Part shown: positions 54,615 to 63,063 of the stretch, piece after piece
Numbering within the stretch: the first letter of the stretch is position 1
How the letters are laid out: each line of letters opens with the position of its first letter
Assembly (NCBI RefSeq): GCF_028069655.1
Contig: NZ_JAMCOS010000001.1
Span: forward strand, 4,804,001-4,868,000
DNA: 64,000 nucleotides
Source: Acidovorax sp. NCPPB 4044
GTDB taxonomy: Bacteria; Pseudomonadota; Gammaproteobacteria; Burkholderiales; Burkholderiaceae_C
Reading direction: 5' to 3'
The notes under the pieces: generated by a model
What the model was told of the DNA's origin: nothing
The model's database searches: none
The model's input: only the letters and a program-made list of their open reading frames with translations
Position numbers and translations under genes: made by a program

Positions 54615-55802
54615 TCAGGCGGCCTGCGTGCGCCGCTGCCGCAGCGCCAGCCACAGCAGCCCCGCGCCCGTGAGGGCGATGGGTGCGATGGAGCCGTAGT
54701 TCAGCAGCGTCCAGCCCTGGGTGGTCACCAGCGCCCCGGACGCGAACGACGTGAGCGCCATGGTGGCGAACACGCCGAAGTTGATCGCCGCCTGGGCGCG
54801 GTCCTTTTCCTCGGGCCGGTAGGCGCGCATCGCCAGCGCGGTGCTGCCCGTGAAGAGGAAATTCCAGCCCACGCCCAGCAGGAACAGTGCTCCCACGAAG
54901 TGCTGCAGCTCCACCCCGGTGAGCGCGATCGCCACGCAGGCGGCATTCAGCGCCACCCCGGCGCCCATCACGCGCAGCACGCCGAAGCGCCGGATCAGGT
55001 GGCCCGTGAAGAAGCCCGGCGCGAACATGCCGATCACGTGCCACTCCAGCACGAAGGCGGCGTCGCTGAACGTGTGGCCGCAGACCTGCATGGCGAGCGG
55101 CGTGGCGGCCATGAGCAGGTTCATGACCCCGTAGCCCAGCGCCGCGCCCAGCATCGCGACGGCGAACACCGGATCGCGCACCAGCTCCGCCACCGACCGG
55201 CCCGCCGCGGCGCCGGCCGCGGTTGTGTGGGGCGGCACCGGCGGGAACCGCACGAAGGCCATGCAGCCCATCGACACCAGCGCCACGCCGACCAGCGCCA
55301 GGTATGCCCCCGAGAAGGGCACGCCCAGCAGGTCGCGCGTGTGGTTGGCGAGGTTGGGCCCGGCCACGGCGCCCAGCAGCCCGCCCGCCATCACGAGCGA
55401 CATGGCCGTGTCGCGCTGCGGCGCGGGCGCGATCTCGGCGGCCGCGAAGCGGTAGAGCTGCCCGTTGGCGCTGTAGTAGCCCGCCACCACCGTGGCCGCG
55501 CACAGCAGCCAGAAGGCATGCGACCACACGGCCAGCGCGCACAGCAGCGCCGACACCGCCGCCACGGCCAGCCCGAGCTGGAACGACGCCTGCCGGCCCC
55601 AGCGCCGCTGCGCGCGCGCCACGAGCCCCGTGGACAGCGCCCCGCCCACCACGTAGCCCATCACGGGCAGGGTGGCCATCCAGCCGCGCGGCGCGAGCTG
55701 CAGGCCCACCAGCCCGTTGATGGCGATGAAGACGACGTTGTTGGTGAGGAACAGGCCCTGGCACAGTGCCAGCAGGCCGAGGGGAACGCGGTGGGAGGTC
55801 AT
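54615..55802 (-). CDS. MFS transporter
   Basis: A 395-residue major facilitator with about 12 hydrophobic segments. The loop 2-3 motif is seen as RRWGRQASFQLG, and a second copy in the C-half is LIRRFGVLRVMGAG. Substrate unknown; no substrate-linked neighbours. Start at 55802 (MTSHRVP), the first ATG of the hydrophobic protein. Confidence 0.88.
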   Translation of the reverse strand: MTSHRVPLGLLALCQGLFLTNNVVFIAINGLVGLQLAPRGWMATLPVMGYVVGGALSTGLVARAQRRWGRQASFQLGLAVAAVSALLCALAVWSHAFWLLCAATVVAGYYSANGQLYRFAAAEIAPAPQRDTAMSLVMAGGLLGAVAGPNLANHTRDLLGVPFSGAYLALVGVALVSMGCMAFVRFPPVPPHTTAAGAAAGRSVAELVRDPVFAVAMLGAALGYGVMNLLMAATPLAMQVCGHTFSDAAFVLEWHVIGMFAPGFFTGHLIRRFGVLRVMGAGVALNAACVAIALTGVELQHFVGALFLLGVGWNFLFTGSTALAMRAYRPEEKDRAQAAINFGVFATMALTSFASGALVTTQGWTLLNYGSIAPIALTGAGLLWLALRQRRTQAA

Positions 55803-55852
55803 GCGCCGATCTTGCCCGCTGCCACGGTGTCAAGGTCAAGCGGGGGCGGGTG

Positions 55853-57079
55853 TCATTGCGCGGCGGGCCCGCCCGGGGCCTTCAGCCGGCCTGCGGTCCG
55901 GTTGCGGCCGCCTTCCTTGGCGGCGTAGAGCGCCTGGTCGGCGCGCTCCAGGGTGTCTTCGATCTTCTCGCCGGGAATGTGCAGCGTGAAGCCAATCGAG
56001 ACGGTGATGCGCAGCGGCGCCGGCGGGGCCTCGGCGGAGGCGCTGCGCGGGGCGTCGTGCGCCTGCGCTGCGACCTGCAGCCGCGCCACCGCCTCGCGCA
56101 GGCGCTCCAGCAGCGCGCGCGCCGCCTCGGGCGGGGTGTTGCAGAGCATCAGCACGAACTCTTCGCCGCCCCAGCGCGAGAGCACGTCGGCCTCGCGCAC
56201 GCACTGGCGGGCGGCCTGGGCGAAGGCGCGCAGCACGCGGTCGCCGGCCGCGTGGCCGTGGGTGTCGTTGACGGCCTTGAAATGGTCCAGGTCCAGCAGG
56301 GCGATCGTGAGCTGGTGGCCCGAGCGCGCGACCCGCCGCTGCTCCAGCCGCATCAGCTCCAGCATGTGCCGCCGGTTGAGCAGGCCCGTCAGCTCATCGT
56401 GCGTGGCCAGATCGCGGATGTGGTCCAGCGCGCGCGCCAGCTCGTGCTTCTGCCGTCGCAGCAGCTCGCGCGTGGCCTGCAGCCGCGTGGTGAGGAAGGT
56501 GCTGCCCAGCAGCACCACGGCGGTCATGATCCCGTAGGCCGCCGACAGTGCGGGCGAATGGCCGGGCTCCCCGCGCAACTCCACCGCCATGATGGCGACG
56601 CCGAAGGCGGCCAGGGCGTAGAGCATCACGCCGAGCATCTGGCGCGTGGACAGGCCGAACATCCCGAACATCAGGATCACCGCCAGGATCGGCAGCGCGA
56701 TGCCGCGTGCCTGCCCGCCGATCGAATACGCCACCGCGTTGCAGGCGATGGCGTAGACGATCTGCGCCAGCGTGAGGGACGGGTCGGCCCAGCGCTTCGA
56801 CACGCCGCTGCGGATGAGCCCGTACACCAGCAGCAGGCCACCGGCCGACATCACGGTCCAGATCCGCACGGGGCCCGCCGCGGCCAGCCCCGCCGCCACC
56901 GCGATGTGCATCGCGGCCATGCAGCAGGCCATGAGCAGCGCCGCCAGACCGGCCATGGACAGGCGCGTGCGCTGGCGCCGGTCGGTCGTGAGGATGGCGT
57001 CGAGCAGGCGCGATCCTGCGGTCTTGCCGCCGGGTTTCGCGGACCGTCCTCGCGGCGGGGACGCTGGCGGCTCTGGCAC
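55853..57079 (-). CDS. Membrane GGDEF diguanylate cyclase
   Basis: A 408-residue protein. After a 40-residue basic N-terminus, six hydrophobic segments reach about residue 200. The GGDEF domain has DELTGLLNRR, LLDLDHFKAVND and SRWGGEEFVLML, with READ as the I-site. It resembles MASE-type membrane cyclases. It is the third such enzyme in the window and lies downstream of the mks genes on the same strand, separated by 159 bases in which I see no clear signal. Confidence 0.9.
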   Translation of the reverse strand: MPEPPASPPRGRSAKPGGKTAGSRLLDAILTTDRRQRTRLSMAGLAALLMACCMAAMHIAVAAGLAAAGPVRIWTVMSAGGLLLVYGLIRSGVSKRWADPSLTLAQIVYAIACNAVAYSIGGQARGIALPILAVILMFGMFGLSTRQMLGVMLYALAAFGVAIMAVELRGEPGHSPALSAAYGIMTAVVLLGSTFLTTRLQATRELLRRQKHELARALDHIRDLATHDELTGLLNRRHMLELMRLEQRRVARSGHQLTIALLDLDHFKAVNDTHGHAAGDRVLRAFAQAARQCVREADVLSRWGGEEFVLMLCNTPPEAARALLERLREAVARLQVAAQAHDAPRSASAEAPPAPLRITVSIGFTLHIPGEKIEDTLERADQALYAAKEGGRNRTAGRLKAPGGPAAQ

Positions 57080-57238
57080 CGGGGGTTCCTCCTTCGGGGC
57101 GCGGGGGCGCCGCCACGGTTTTACTCCAGGCTCCCGCGCCGGGACACGGCCCGGACCGCGTGCGAGGCTGGGAGAAACCCTAGGGCCGCGGGCCCTCTCG
57201 CCGTGCCGCGCCGGTGCAGCGGTCGCGCGCGTCCGCCG

Positions 57239-60073
57239 CTACCCCTCCATCGGCGCCAGCTGCGGCACGCCGCGGCGCTTGGCCACGGCGATGGGCGGGG
57301 CCCAGCGCGCGCCCTGGGGTTTCTTGCTGGTCACGAGGGTGATCTCGGCCGGCTCGAACACTTCCAGGTTGTGGGTGATGGGCGTGGTCAGCACGTACTG
57401 CGCCTGGGTGGAGCGCAGGAAGTGCCCCACGAGCTGGATGTTGCGCACGTCGAGGTGGGCGAAGGGCTCATCGATGAAGACGAAGCCGCCCGAGCCGCTT
57501 TCCTCGTCCTTGAGCAGGCCCACGAGCAGGATCAGCGACTTGATGACCTGCTGGCCGCCCGAGGCCTCGCCGTCGTTCATGCCGATGCTGCCCTTGCCGT
57601 CGAAGGCGAAGTGGACCTTGAGGCCCGCCTGCGCGAGCACGGTGTCGTCGTTCTCCAGCAGCGGCAGGTCGGCCGCGACCTCGACGCCCGCGAGCGCGCC
57701 CAGCTCCTGGATGTTCTTGCGGTAGCGGCGCACGGTGCTGCGCAGCACCTCGATGTAGCTCTCGCGCGCGTTGTGCACGGCCGTGCCGGCCTGGGCATTC
57801 TTGACCTGGTGGTCCGAGAGGCTCAGGCCCTGCTCGCGCACGGTGGCCTCCATGCGGCGGAAGCGCTCTTCCACGGTGGCGTCCTGCTCCCAGGTGCCCT
57901 GGTCCAGCTCCTGCTCCACGGCCTGCAGGCGCAGCTTGGCCTGGGTGTCGTTGACGTAGTCGTCTTCCAGGGCGCGCAGCGCGGCCGTGGCCGTCCAGCG
58001 CGGCGGGAACTGCCGGCGCCGGGCCTGGCTGCGCCGCGCGGCATCGAGGTGGCCGCGGCGGCGCCCTGTCCATTCCTGGGCGGCGCGGTCGGTGTCGCCG
58101 CGCGCGCGCTTGAGCTGCTGCTCCAGGCGCTGGTGCTCGTCGGTGAAGGCGCGGTGGCGATCGTGGGCGCGCGTGGCCTCGGTGTCCAGGCGCTGCCAGC
58201 GCTGTGCGGCCGCGATGCGCGCCTGCCTGGCTGCCGGCAGTTCCTCGCGGGCCTGGGCGAACTCGTCGCTGCGGCGCGCGAGTTCTTCGGAGGCGCTGTG
58301 GCCTTCGAGCGCGCGGCGCGTGTCGGTGACCTGGCGCTTCAGGGCCATCAGCCGGTCGAGCACGGGCGCGAGCTGCGCGTCGATCTGCGCCAGGTCGCGC
58401 TCGGCGGCGTTGCGGCGCGCGTGCACGGCCGCGGCGCCGAACTGGTGGTCGCGCGGTTCGACCCACATCGAGCGGGCGCCGCGCCCGTCGTGCATGTAGG
58501 CCTGCGGCGTGATCCAGGTGCCGCCCAGGCGCTTGCCCTCGCGCGGATCGGCCACGCAGCGCAGTTGCTGGAGCTGCTGCACCAGCCAGCGCGGCACCGG
58601 CGCGGTGAAGCGCACGTGGGCCAGCAGCGTGCCGGGTTCGCCGCGCAGGGGTTTTTCGCCGGGGCCGACGAGGTAGTGGCGGTAGCGCTCGCGCTCGCCG
58701 ATGTCGTAGGCCTCGGCGAGGTCGCTGTCCTTGTCGAGCAGCACCACCCAGCGGTGGCCGCGCAGCACGCCTTCGATGGCGGCGCGCCAGGCCTCGTCCG
58801 CCACCTCGATCACCTCGGCCACGAACTGGTGGCCGATGCCCTGGGCCACGAGCCGCTTGCGGAACTGCTGCACTTCGGGCGGCAGCGGGGGCAGGCTCTG
58901 GCCTTCGAGGCCCTTGAGCGCCTCCTGCGCGATGCGGCGGCGCTGCTGCAGCGCCGAGCGCTCGTCCTGCGCCTCGGATTCCTGTGCCTGCAGTTGCCGC
59001 AGGTGCGCCTGCAGTTCGTCGGCATTGCTGCCCTTGTCCACCAGCGCGAGCAGTTCGGCCTCGCGCTTGGCCAGTTGCTCCAGCGGGGCCTCGTGGCGCG
59101 TGGCGCCGTCGAGCGCGGCGCGTGCCTCGTCGCGCTCGGCGCGCAGGCGTTCGGCGTCGGACTGCGCGAGCGTGCTCTCCTGCAGCAGCGTGAGCAGGCG
59201 CTTGTTCTGCGCGGCCTGCTCGGCCAGCGCCGTGCGGTGCTGGGTCTTCTGGCGGCGCAGTTCCCGCGCCTGTTTCGCGAGCCCTTCGCGCTCGCCGTGC
59301 CAAGCCAGCACCGGCAGCACCTCGGTGGCGAGGCGCTCGCGCTCGGCGAGCTTGAGCTGCCAGGCCTTGTAGCTCGCCACGCGGTTCTGCAGTTCGGAGA
59401 GCTGGGTGCGGCTGTGGTCGAGCTCGCGCTCGGCCTGCACCATTTCGCGCGTGAGCTGCTGCTGGTGGTCGCGCGCCTGGTCGTAGGCGTCCAGCACCTG
59501 CTGGTCGCCGAACACGTCGAACACCAGGCGCAGGAGTTCGCGCGGGCTGAATTCGCAGAGCCGGTCGGTCTGGCCCTGCTCCAGCGAGAGCACGCGCGCG
59601 ATGGCGGCCGAGAGCCCCGCCGCGCCGAGCACGCGGCTCCAGGCCTCCACGCCCATGAAGCCGAGGTCTTTTTCGGGCGTGTCGCGCAGCTGCTCGATGG
59701 AGACATCGCCGTCCAGCAGGCAGTAGCGGCGCTGCCAGTCGCCGCCGTTCTTGTCGATGCGGCAGGCGAGGGTGACCTGGTCGGAGTAGAGCAGCCGGCG
59801 TGCGAATGGGCGGCTGGAGGTCTGGCGGCCCTGCGGCCGGTTGTCCACCACGGCGCGCAGCCAGGCGGTCTGCGCGCCTGCGTGGCGGGCGTAGGTGCGG
59901 TAGTCGCGCGGGGCCGAGCAGCGCAGGCCCAGCAGCGTGCGCATGGCGTCCAGCAGTGTGGTCTTGCCCGAGCCGTTGGGACCGGCGATGGTGATGATGG
60001 ACGCGTCCAGCGGCAGCGCGACACGCTGGCAGTAGTCCCAGTGGACGAGTTCGAGGGTTTGCAGGTGGAACAT
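57239..60073 (-). CDS. mksB: MukB-like condensin subunit MksB (SMC ATPase)
   Basis: A 944-residue SMC-type ATPase. Walker A GPNGSGKTTLL is at 31-41. Long coiled coils flank a central hinge region (about 400-530), and the C-terminal head has the signature ASGGQQVIKSL and Walker B GFVFIDEPFAHLD. Size and gene order fit MksB rather than MukB (about 1480) or the longer Wadjet JetC. It compacts or loops DNA with MksF and MksE; the start codon lies three bases after the mksE stop. No JetD/MksG nuclease gene is in the window. Confidence 0.8.
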   Translation of the reverse strand: MFHLQTLELVHWDYCQRVALPLDASIITIAGPNGSGKTTLLDAMRTLLGLRCSAPRDYRTYARHAGAQTAWLRAVVDNRPQGRQTSSRPFARRLLYSDQVTLACRIDKNGGDWQRRYCLLDGDVSIEQLRDTPEKDLGFMGVEAWSRVLGAAGLSAAIARVLSLEQGQTDRLCEFSPRELLRLVFDVFGDQQVLDAYDQARDHQQQLTREMVQAERELDHSRTQLSELQNRVASYKAWQLKLAERERLATEVLPVLAWHGEREGLAKQARELRRQKTQHRTALAEQAAQNKRLLTLLQESTLAQSDAERLRAERDEARAALDGATRHEAPLEQLAKREAELLALVDKGSNADELQAHLRQLQAQESEAQDERSALQQRRRIAQEALKGLEGQSLPPLPPEVQQFRKRLVAQGIGHQFVAEVIEVADEAWRAAIEGVLRGHRWVVLLDKDSDLAEAYDIGERERYRHYLVGPGEKPLRGEPGTLLAHVRFTAPVPRWLVQQLQQLRCVADPREGKRLGGTWITPQAYMHDGRGARSMWVEPRDHQFGAAAVHARRNAAERDLAQIDAQLAPVLDRLMALKRQVTDTRRALEGHSASEELARRSDEFAQAREELPAARQARIAAAQRWQRLDTEATRAHDRHRAFTDEHQRLEQQLKRARGDTDRAAQEWTGRRRGHLDAARRSQARRRQFPPRWTATAALRALEDDYVNDTQAKLRLQAVEQELDQGTWEQDATVEERFRRMEATVREQGLSLSDHQVKNAQAGTAVHNARESYIEVLRSTVRRYRKNIQELGALAGVEVAADLPLLENDDTVLAQAGLKVHFAFDGKGSIGMNDGEASGGQQVIKSLILLVGLLKDEESGSGGFVFIDEPFAHLDVRNIQLVGHFLRSTQAQYVLTTPITHNLEVFEPAEITLVTSKKPQGARWAPPIAVAKRRGVPQLAPMEG

Positions 60074-60076
60074 GGG

Positions 60077-60736
60077 TCAGGCGGGCTCGGGCTCGGAGGA
60101 GGGCGCCGCGGCGCGTTCGCGCGCGAGCACGTCGGCCAGCGCGCCGTCGAGGATGCGCGGGGCCAGCACGTCGTAGTCGAGCAGCACGTCGAGCAGCGGG
60201 CCCTCGGCGATCTCGTCCTGGCGGCGCACGATGAAGCCGTGGCGCTCCAGCAGCTTGAGGTTGGCATCCAGCCGCAGTTTCTTGCCGAGCTGGTTGCCAT
60301 AGTCCTCCAGCAGGGTCTTGTACGACAGCACGGGGCTGGCGAGCCGTGCGGAGGGCAGCGGCTTGGCGCCGGGGAAGAAGTCGTTCTGGCCGTCGCCCTC
60401 GGCCTCGGTGCGGCTCGTCTGGCGCTCGCGCTTCGGTAAAACGATGAGCGCCCACAGCACCACCAGCAGGGCCTGCGCGTCGCGCGGCAGGTCGAGGTTG
60501 TTGTTGGCGTTGAGCGCGCCTTCGCCCATCACGGCGTTCTGCGCGGGTGGCAGCAGGGCCACGCTCACGTGGTCGGCATAGATGCTGTCCACGAAGCGCA
60601 GGCCGGCCTGCGCGAGGCGCTGCTCGACCTGGGCGAACAGTTCGGCATCGACCAGCGCGCGCTTGACGCGCGGGTGGCTGCGCGGCAGCCAGCGGCGCGT
60701 GAGGAGTTCTGCGATCAGCAGGGCGGCGTCGTCCAT
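60077..60736 (-). CDS. mksE: Condensin accessory subunit MksE
   Basis: A 219-residue protein without named motifs but with winged-helix-like stretches (LSYKTLLEDYGNQLGKKLR, ANLKLLERHGFIVRR). By size and position between the MukF-like and MukB-like genes it is the MukE/MksE/JetB-type subunit. Start at 60736 (MDDAALLIAE). A 74-base gap separates it from mksF. Confidence 0.72.
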   Translation of the reverse strand: MDDAALLIAELLTRRWLPRSHPRVKRALVDAELFAQVEQRLAQAGLRFVDSIYADHVSVALLPPAQNAVMGEGALNANNNLDLPRDAQALLVVLWALIVLPKRERQTSRTEAEGDGQNDFFPGAKPLPSARLASPVLSYKTLLEDYGNQLGKKLRLDANLKLLERHGFIVRRQDEIAEGPLLDVLLDYDVLAPRILDGALADVLARERAAAPSSEPEPA

Positions 60737-60810
60737 GGGCAGCGGTCCATCCGGAAAGGGAAACGGGAAGAAAGAAGAAAAGGCACGAAAGAGCAGGGCA
60801 GCGGCGTGTG

Positions 60811-62262
60811 TCAGCGGGCGGGCTCTGCGGGCGCCTGGGCCTGCGCCGCCGCCGGGGCGTCCCCGGGCCAGTCGGCCGGCACCACGTGCCCGCAGCTCAT
60901 GAGTTCCACCTGCGCATGGTCCAGCACCTGCGTGGCCGCCTCCCATTGCACGCGCCACGGCTGCCGCGCAAGCGCGCCCGTGGCGCCCGGCAGCACGCCG
61001 GCCTGCGGGTCGCCGAGCAGCGGCAGCAGCTGGGCCTTGTAAGCCACCTGCGCATAGCGGGCGGACGCGGGCACGGCGCCCAGCAGCGCCTCGGCCACGT
61101 CGCGCGGCGCGGCCTGGCCGCCCTGCGCCCAGGCGGAGAGCAGATCGGCCAGATCGCCCAGCTCGCGGGGCAAGGCCACCGCGGAGAGCGTGCCCACGGG
61201 CGCTTCCTGCGCGCCGGGCAGGTCCTCGGCAGGGCCTTGCGTGGGGCGGTCGCGCTCGAACTCGGCCTCGGTCACGTCCAGCAGCTCGTGCGGCGCGAGC
61301 GCGCACATCCCCACCGGCATGGCGAGCGCGCCTTCCGCCAATGCGCCGGGCTGGCGCAGTGTCTGCAGCCAGCGCTTCACATCGGTGCTGGTGATGCCGG
61401 TGGTGCCGAGCGTCACGCGCTGGCGGTCCACCTGCTGCAGCGCGCGGTTGAACTGGCTCGCCATGGCCAGCAGGCGCGACTGGGCCTGGCCCAGGGCGCG
61501 CGCCGCGCGCTCCATGGCGATGTGGCCGTGCGCGTGGCCGATGATGGCCGTGATGGCATCCGAGGCCCGGTCGATGAGTTGCGCCGCGCGGTCGTAGCGC
61601 TGGCGCGCGGCGCGCAGGCGGAACTCCGAGCCGCTCGCGATGGCATCGGCGAATTCGCCGTGCAGCCGCGTGAGCTGCGCCTGCAGCATCTGCAATTGGC
61701 CGGGGTCGAGCGCGCCGAGCTGGTTGGCGCCCACCACCTGCCCGAGCAGCGCGGCCAGCTCGCCGCCTTCGGTGTCCTGCACGGCCGCATCGCTGTTGGC
61801 CAGCGGCGCGAGCAGCCCCGCCACGCGCTGCGCGAGCGGCGGCAGCGCATAGGCGCGCAGGCTGTCGTCCCAGGCCAGCAGGCCCACGTCGCGGAAGCGC
61901 TTGAGCACCGTCTCCAGCGCTTCGGGGCGCAGCGCGTGGAACAGCTCGTCGATGCGCTCGCGCGCGAGTTGTGCCTCGCCCTGGCGCGCGAGCTGCAGGA
62001 ACGCCCAGAGGCGCAGCTGCACGAGCGCCGCCGGGCCGTGGAAGAGCCCGCTCAGCGCCTGCGACAGCTCCTGCTCGCGCGCGATGCGCCAGAGCAGGGG
62101 GTCGTCGGTGGCGGCATCCGTGTCGCGGAAGAAGTCGAACAGCGCGCCGGCCGATTCGCCCAGGCCGCCGGCCGCGGCCAGATCGGCATCGGGCGCGTCG
62201 CTCCAGGGGGTGTCCGTGCCGGCCGGCAGGGGCCGGGCGAAGGCGTCGGGGGGCGCCGTCAT
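60811..62262 (-). CDS. mksF: Kleisin subunit MksF
   Basis: A 483-residue helical protein with an N-terminal winged-helix region (about 80-150: LARERIDELFHALRPEALE, FRDVGLLAWDDSLRAYAL) and helical middle, as in MukF/MksF/JetA kleisins. Its ATG overlaps the rsmE stop codon on the same strand (ATGA), so it is translationally coupled to rsmE. The assignment is by position, size and partial pattern. Confidence 0.7.
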   Translation of the reverse strand: MTAPPDAFARPLPAGTDTPWSDAPDADLAAAGGLGESAGALFDFFRDTDAATDDPLLWRIAREQELSQALSGLFHGPAALVQLRLWAFLQLARQGEAQLARERIDELFHALRPEALETVLKRFRDVGLLAWDDSLRAYALPPLAQRVAGLLAPLANSDAAVQDTEGGELAALLGQVVGANQLGALDPGQLQMLQAQLTRLHGEFADAIASGSEFRLRAARQRYDRAAQLIDRASDAITAIIGHAHGHIAMERAARALGQAQSRLLAMASQFNRALQQVDRQRVTLGTTGITSTDVKRWLQTLRQPGALAEGALAMPVGMCALAPHELLDVTEAEFERDRPTQGPAEDLPGAQEAPVGTLSAVALPRELGDLADLLSAWAQGGQAAPRDVAEALLGAVPASARYAQVAYKAQLLPLLGDPQAGVLPGATGALARQPWRVQWEAATQVLDHAQVELMSCGHVVPADWPGDAPAAAQAQAPAEPAR

Positions 62263-62981
62263 CCGCAGGCCAGCAGCGAGAGCGCCGCCACGGAGGCCGT
62301 CTCGGCGCGCAGCACGCGCGCGCCCAGGCTGGCGGGCAGGAAGCCCTGCGACAGCGCCAGATCCTCTTCGTGCGGGGCCAGGCCGCCTTCGGGGCCATGC
62401 AGCACCTGCACGGCCGGGGCCGCGCCGGCGGCTTCCATCAGGGGCCGGCTGCCGTCCCGCAGCGACAGCACCAGCCGCGTGGCGCCGGGCGCGGAGCCCA
62501 GGCGCAGCCAGTCGGCCAGGGCGATGGGCGCGCCCACCAGCGGCACGCGGTTGCGCCCGCATTGCTCGCAGGCGGCCGCGGCGATGGCCTGCCAGTGGGC
62601 CTGGCGCTTCGCGGCCCGCTCGCCCGCGAGCTTGAGCACGCTGCGCGCTGCCGCCACGGGCTGGATGCCCGCCACGCCGAGTTCGGTGGCCTTCTCGACC
62701 AGCCAGTCCATGCGCTCGTTGGCGGGCATGCCCACGACGAGGTGCACGGCGCGCGGGGCCTCGCGCTCCACGGGGTCGTGCGCGCCCACCTCCACGTCCA
62801 CGTCCGAGCGGCCCATGCGTGCAACGGTGGCCGCATATTCGCCGCCGCGCCCGTCGAACAGCGTGATCGCATCGCCGGGCTGCAGGCGCAGCACCTGCAC
62901 GTGGCGGGCGGCGGCGGGCGGCAGGGCCAGCGCGGCGCCGCTGGCGAGCGGCGCGGGGCAGTGGAATCGGGGAGTGTTCAC
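62259..62981 (-). CDS. rsmE: 16S rRNA (uracil-1498-N3)-methyltransferase
   Basis: A 240-residue SPOUT methyltransferase. The N-terminal PUA-like part (HVQVLRLQPGDAITLFDGRG) is followed by the SAM-binding knot: EKATELGVAGIQPV, then CEQCGRNRVP, and the C-terminal GPEGGLAPHEEDLA and LGARVLRAETASVAALSLL. It starts with a GTG. It heads an operon with mksF-mksE-mksB. Confidence 0.95.
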   Translation of the reverse strand: MNTPRFHCPAPLASGAALALPPAAARHVQVLRLQPGDAITLFDGRGGEYAATVARMGRSDVDVEVGAHDPVEREAPRAVHLVVGMPANERMDWLVEKATELGVAGIQPVAAARSVLKLAGERAAKRQAHWQAIAAAACEQCGRNRVPLVGAPIALADWLRLGSAPGATRLVLSLRDGSRPLMEAAGAAPAVQVLHGPEGGLAPHEEDLALSQGFLPASLGARVLRAETASVAALSLLACG

Positions 62982-62984
62982 TGT

Positions 62985-63029
62985 TGCTATGTTTTTGATA
63001 GCTGACTATTCAGCAGATACGGCGGCATG
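62985..63029 (+). repeat. Dispersed intergenic repeat, diverged copy E
   Basis: GCTAT-GTTTTTG-ATAGC, then GACTATTCAGCAGATACGG and CGGCAT. The hairpin is intact and the tail has several changes compared with copies A, B and D. It lies between the sugar-kinase-like gene and the rsmE start on the minus strand. Confidence 0.72.
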
Positions 63030-63063
63030 GGCACCAAAACCCTCGCAAAGGTGCCGCCGGCCC

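Noticed and set aside
55766..60439. A plus-strand open frame of more than 1500 codons
   Set aside because: It is antisense to the diguanylate cyclase and mksB genes. Its composition (Ala/Gly/Arg/His) is that of a GC-rich shadow frame, while the minus strand encodes recognised proteins.
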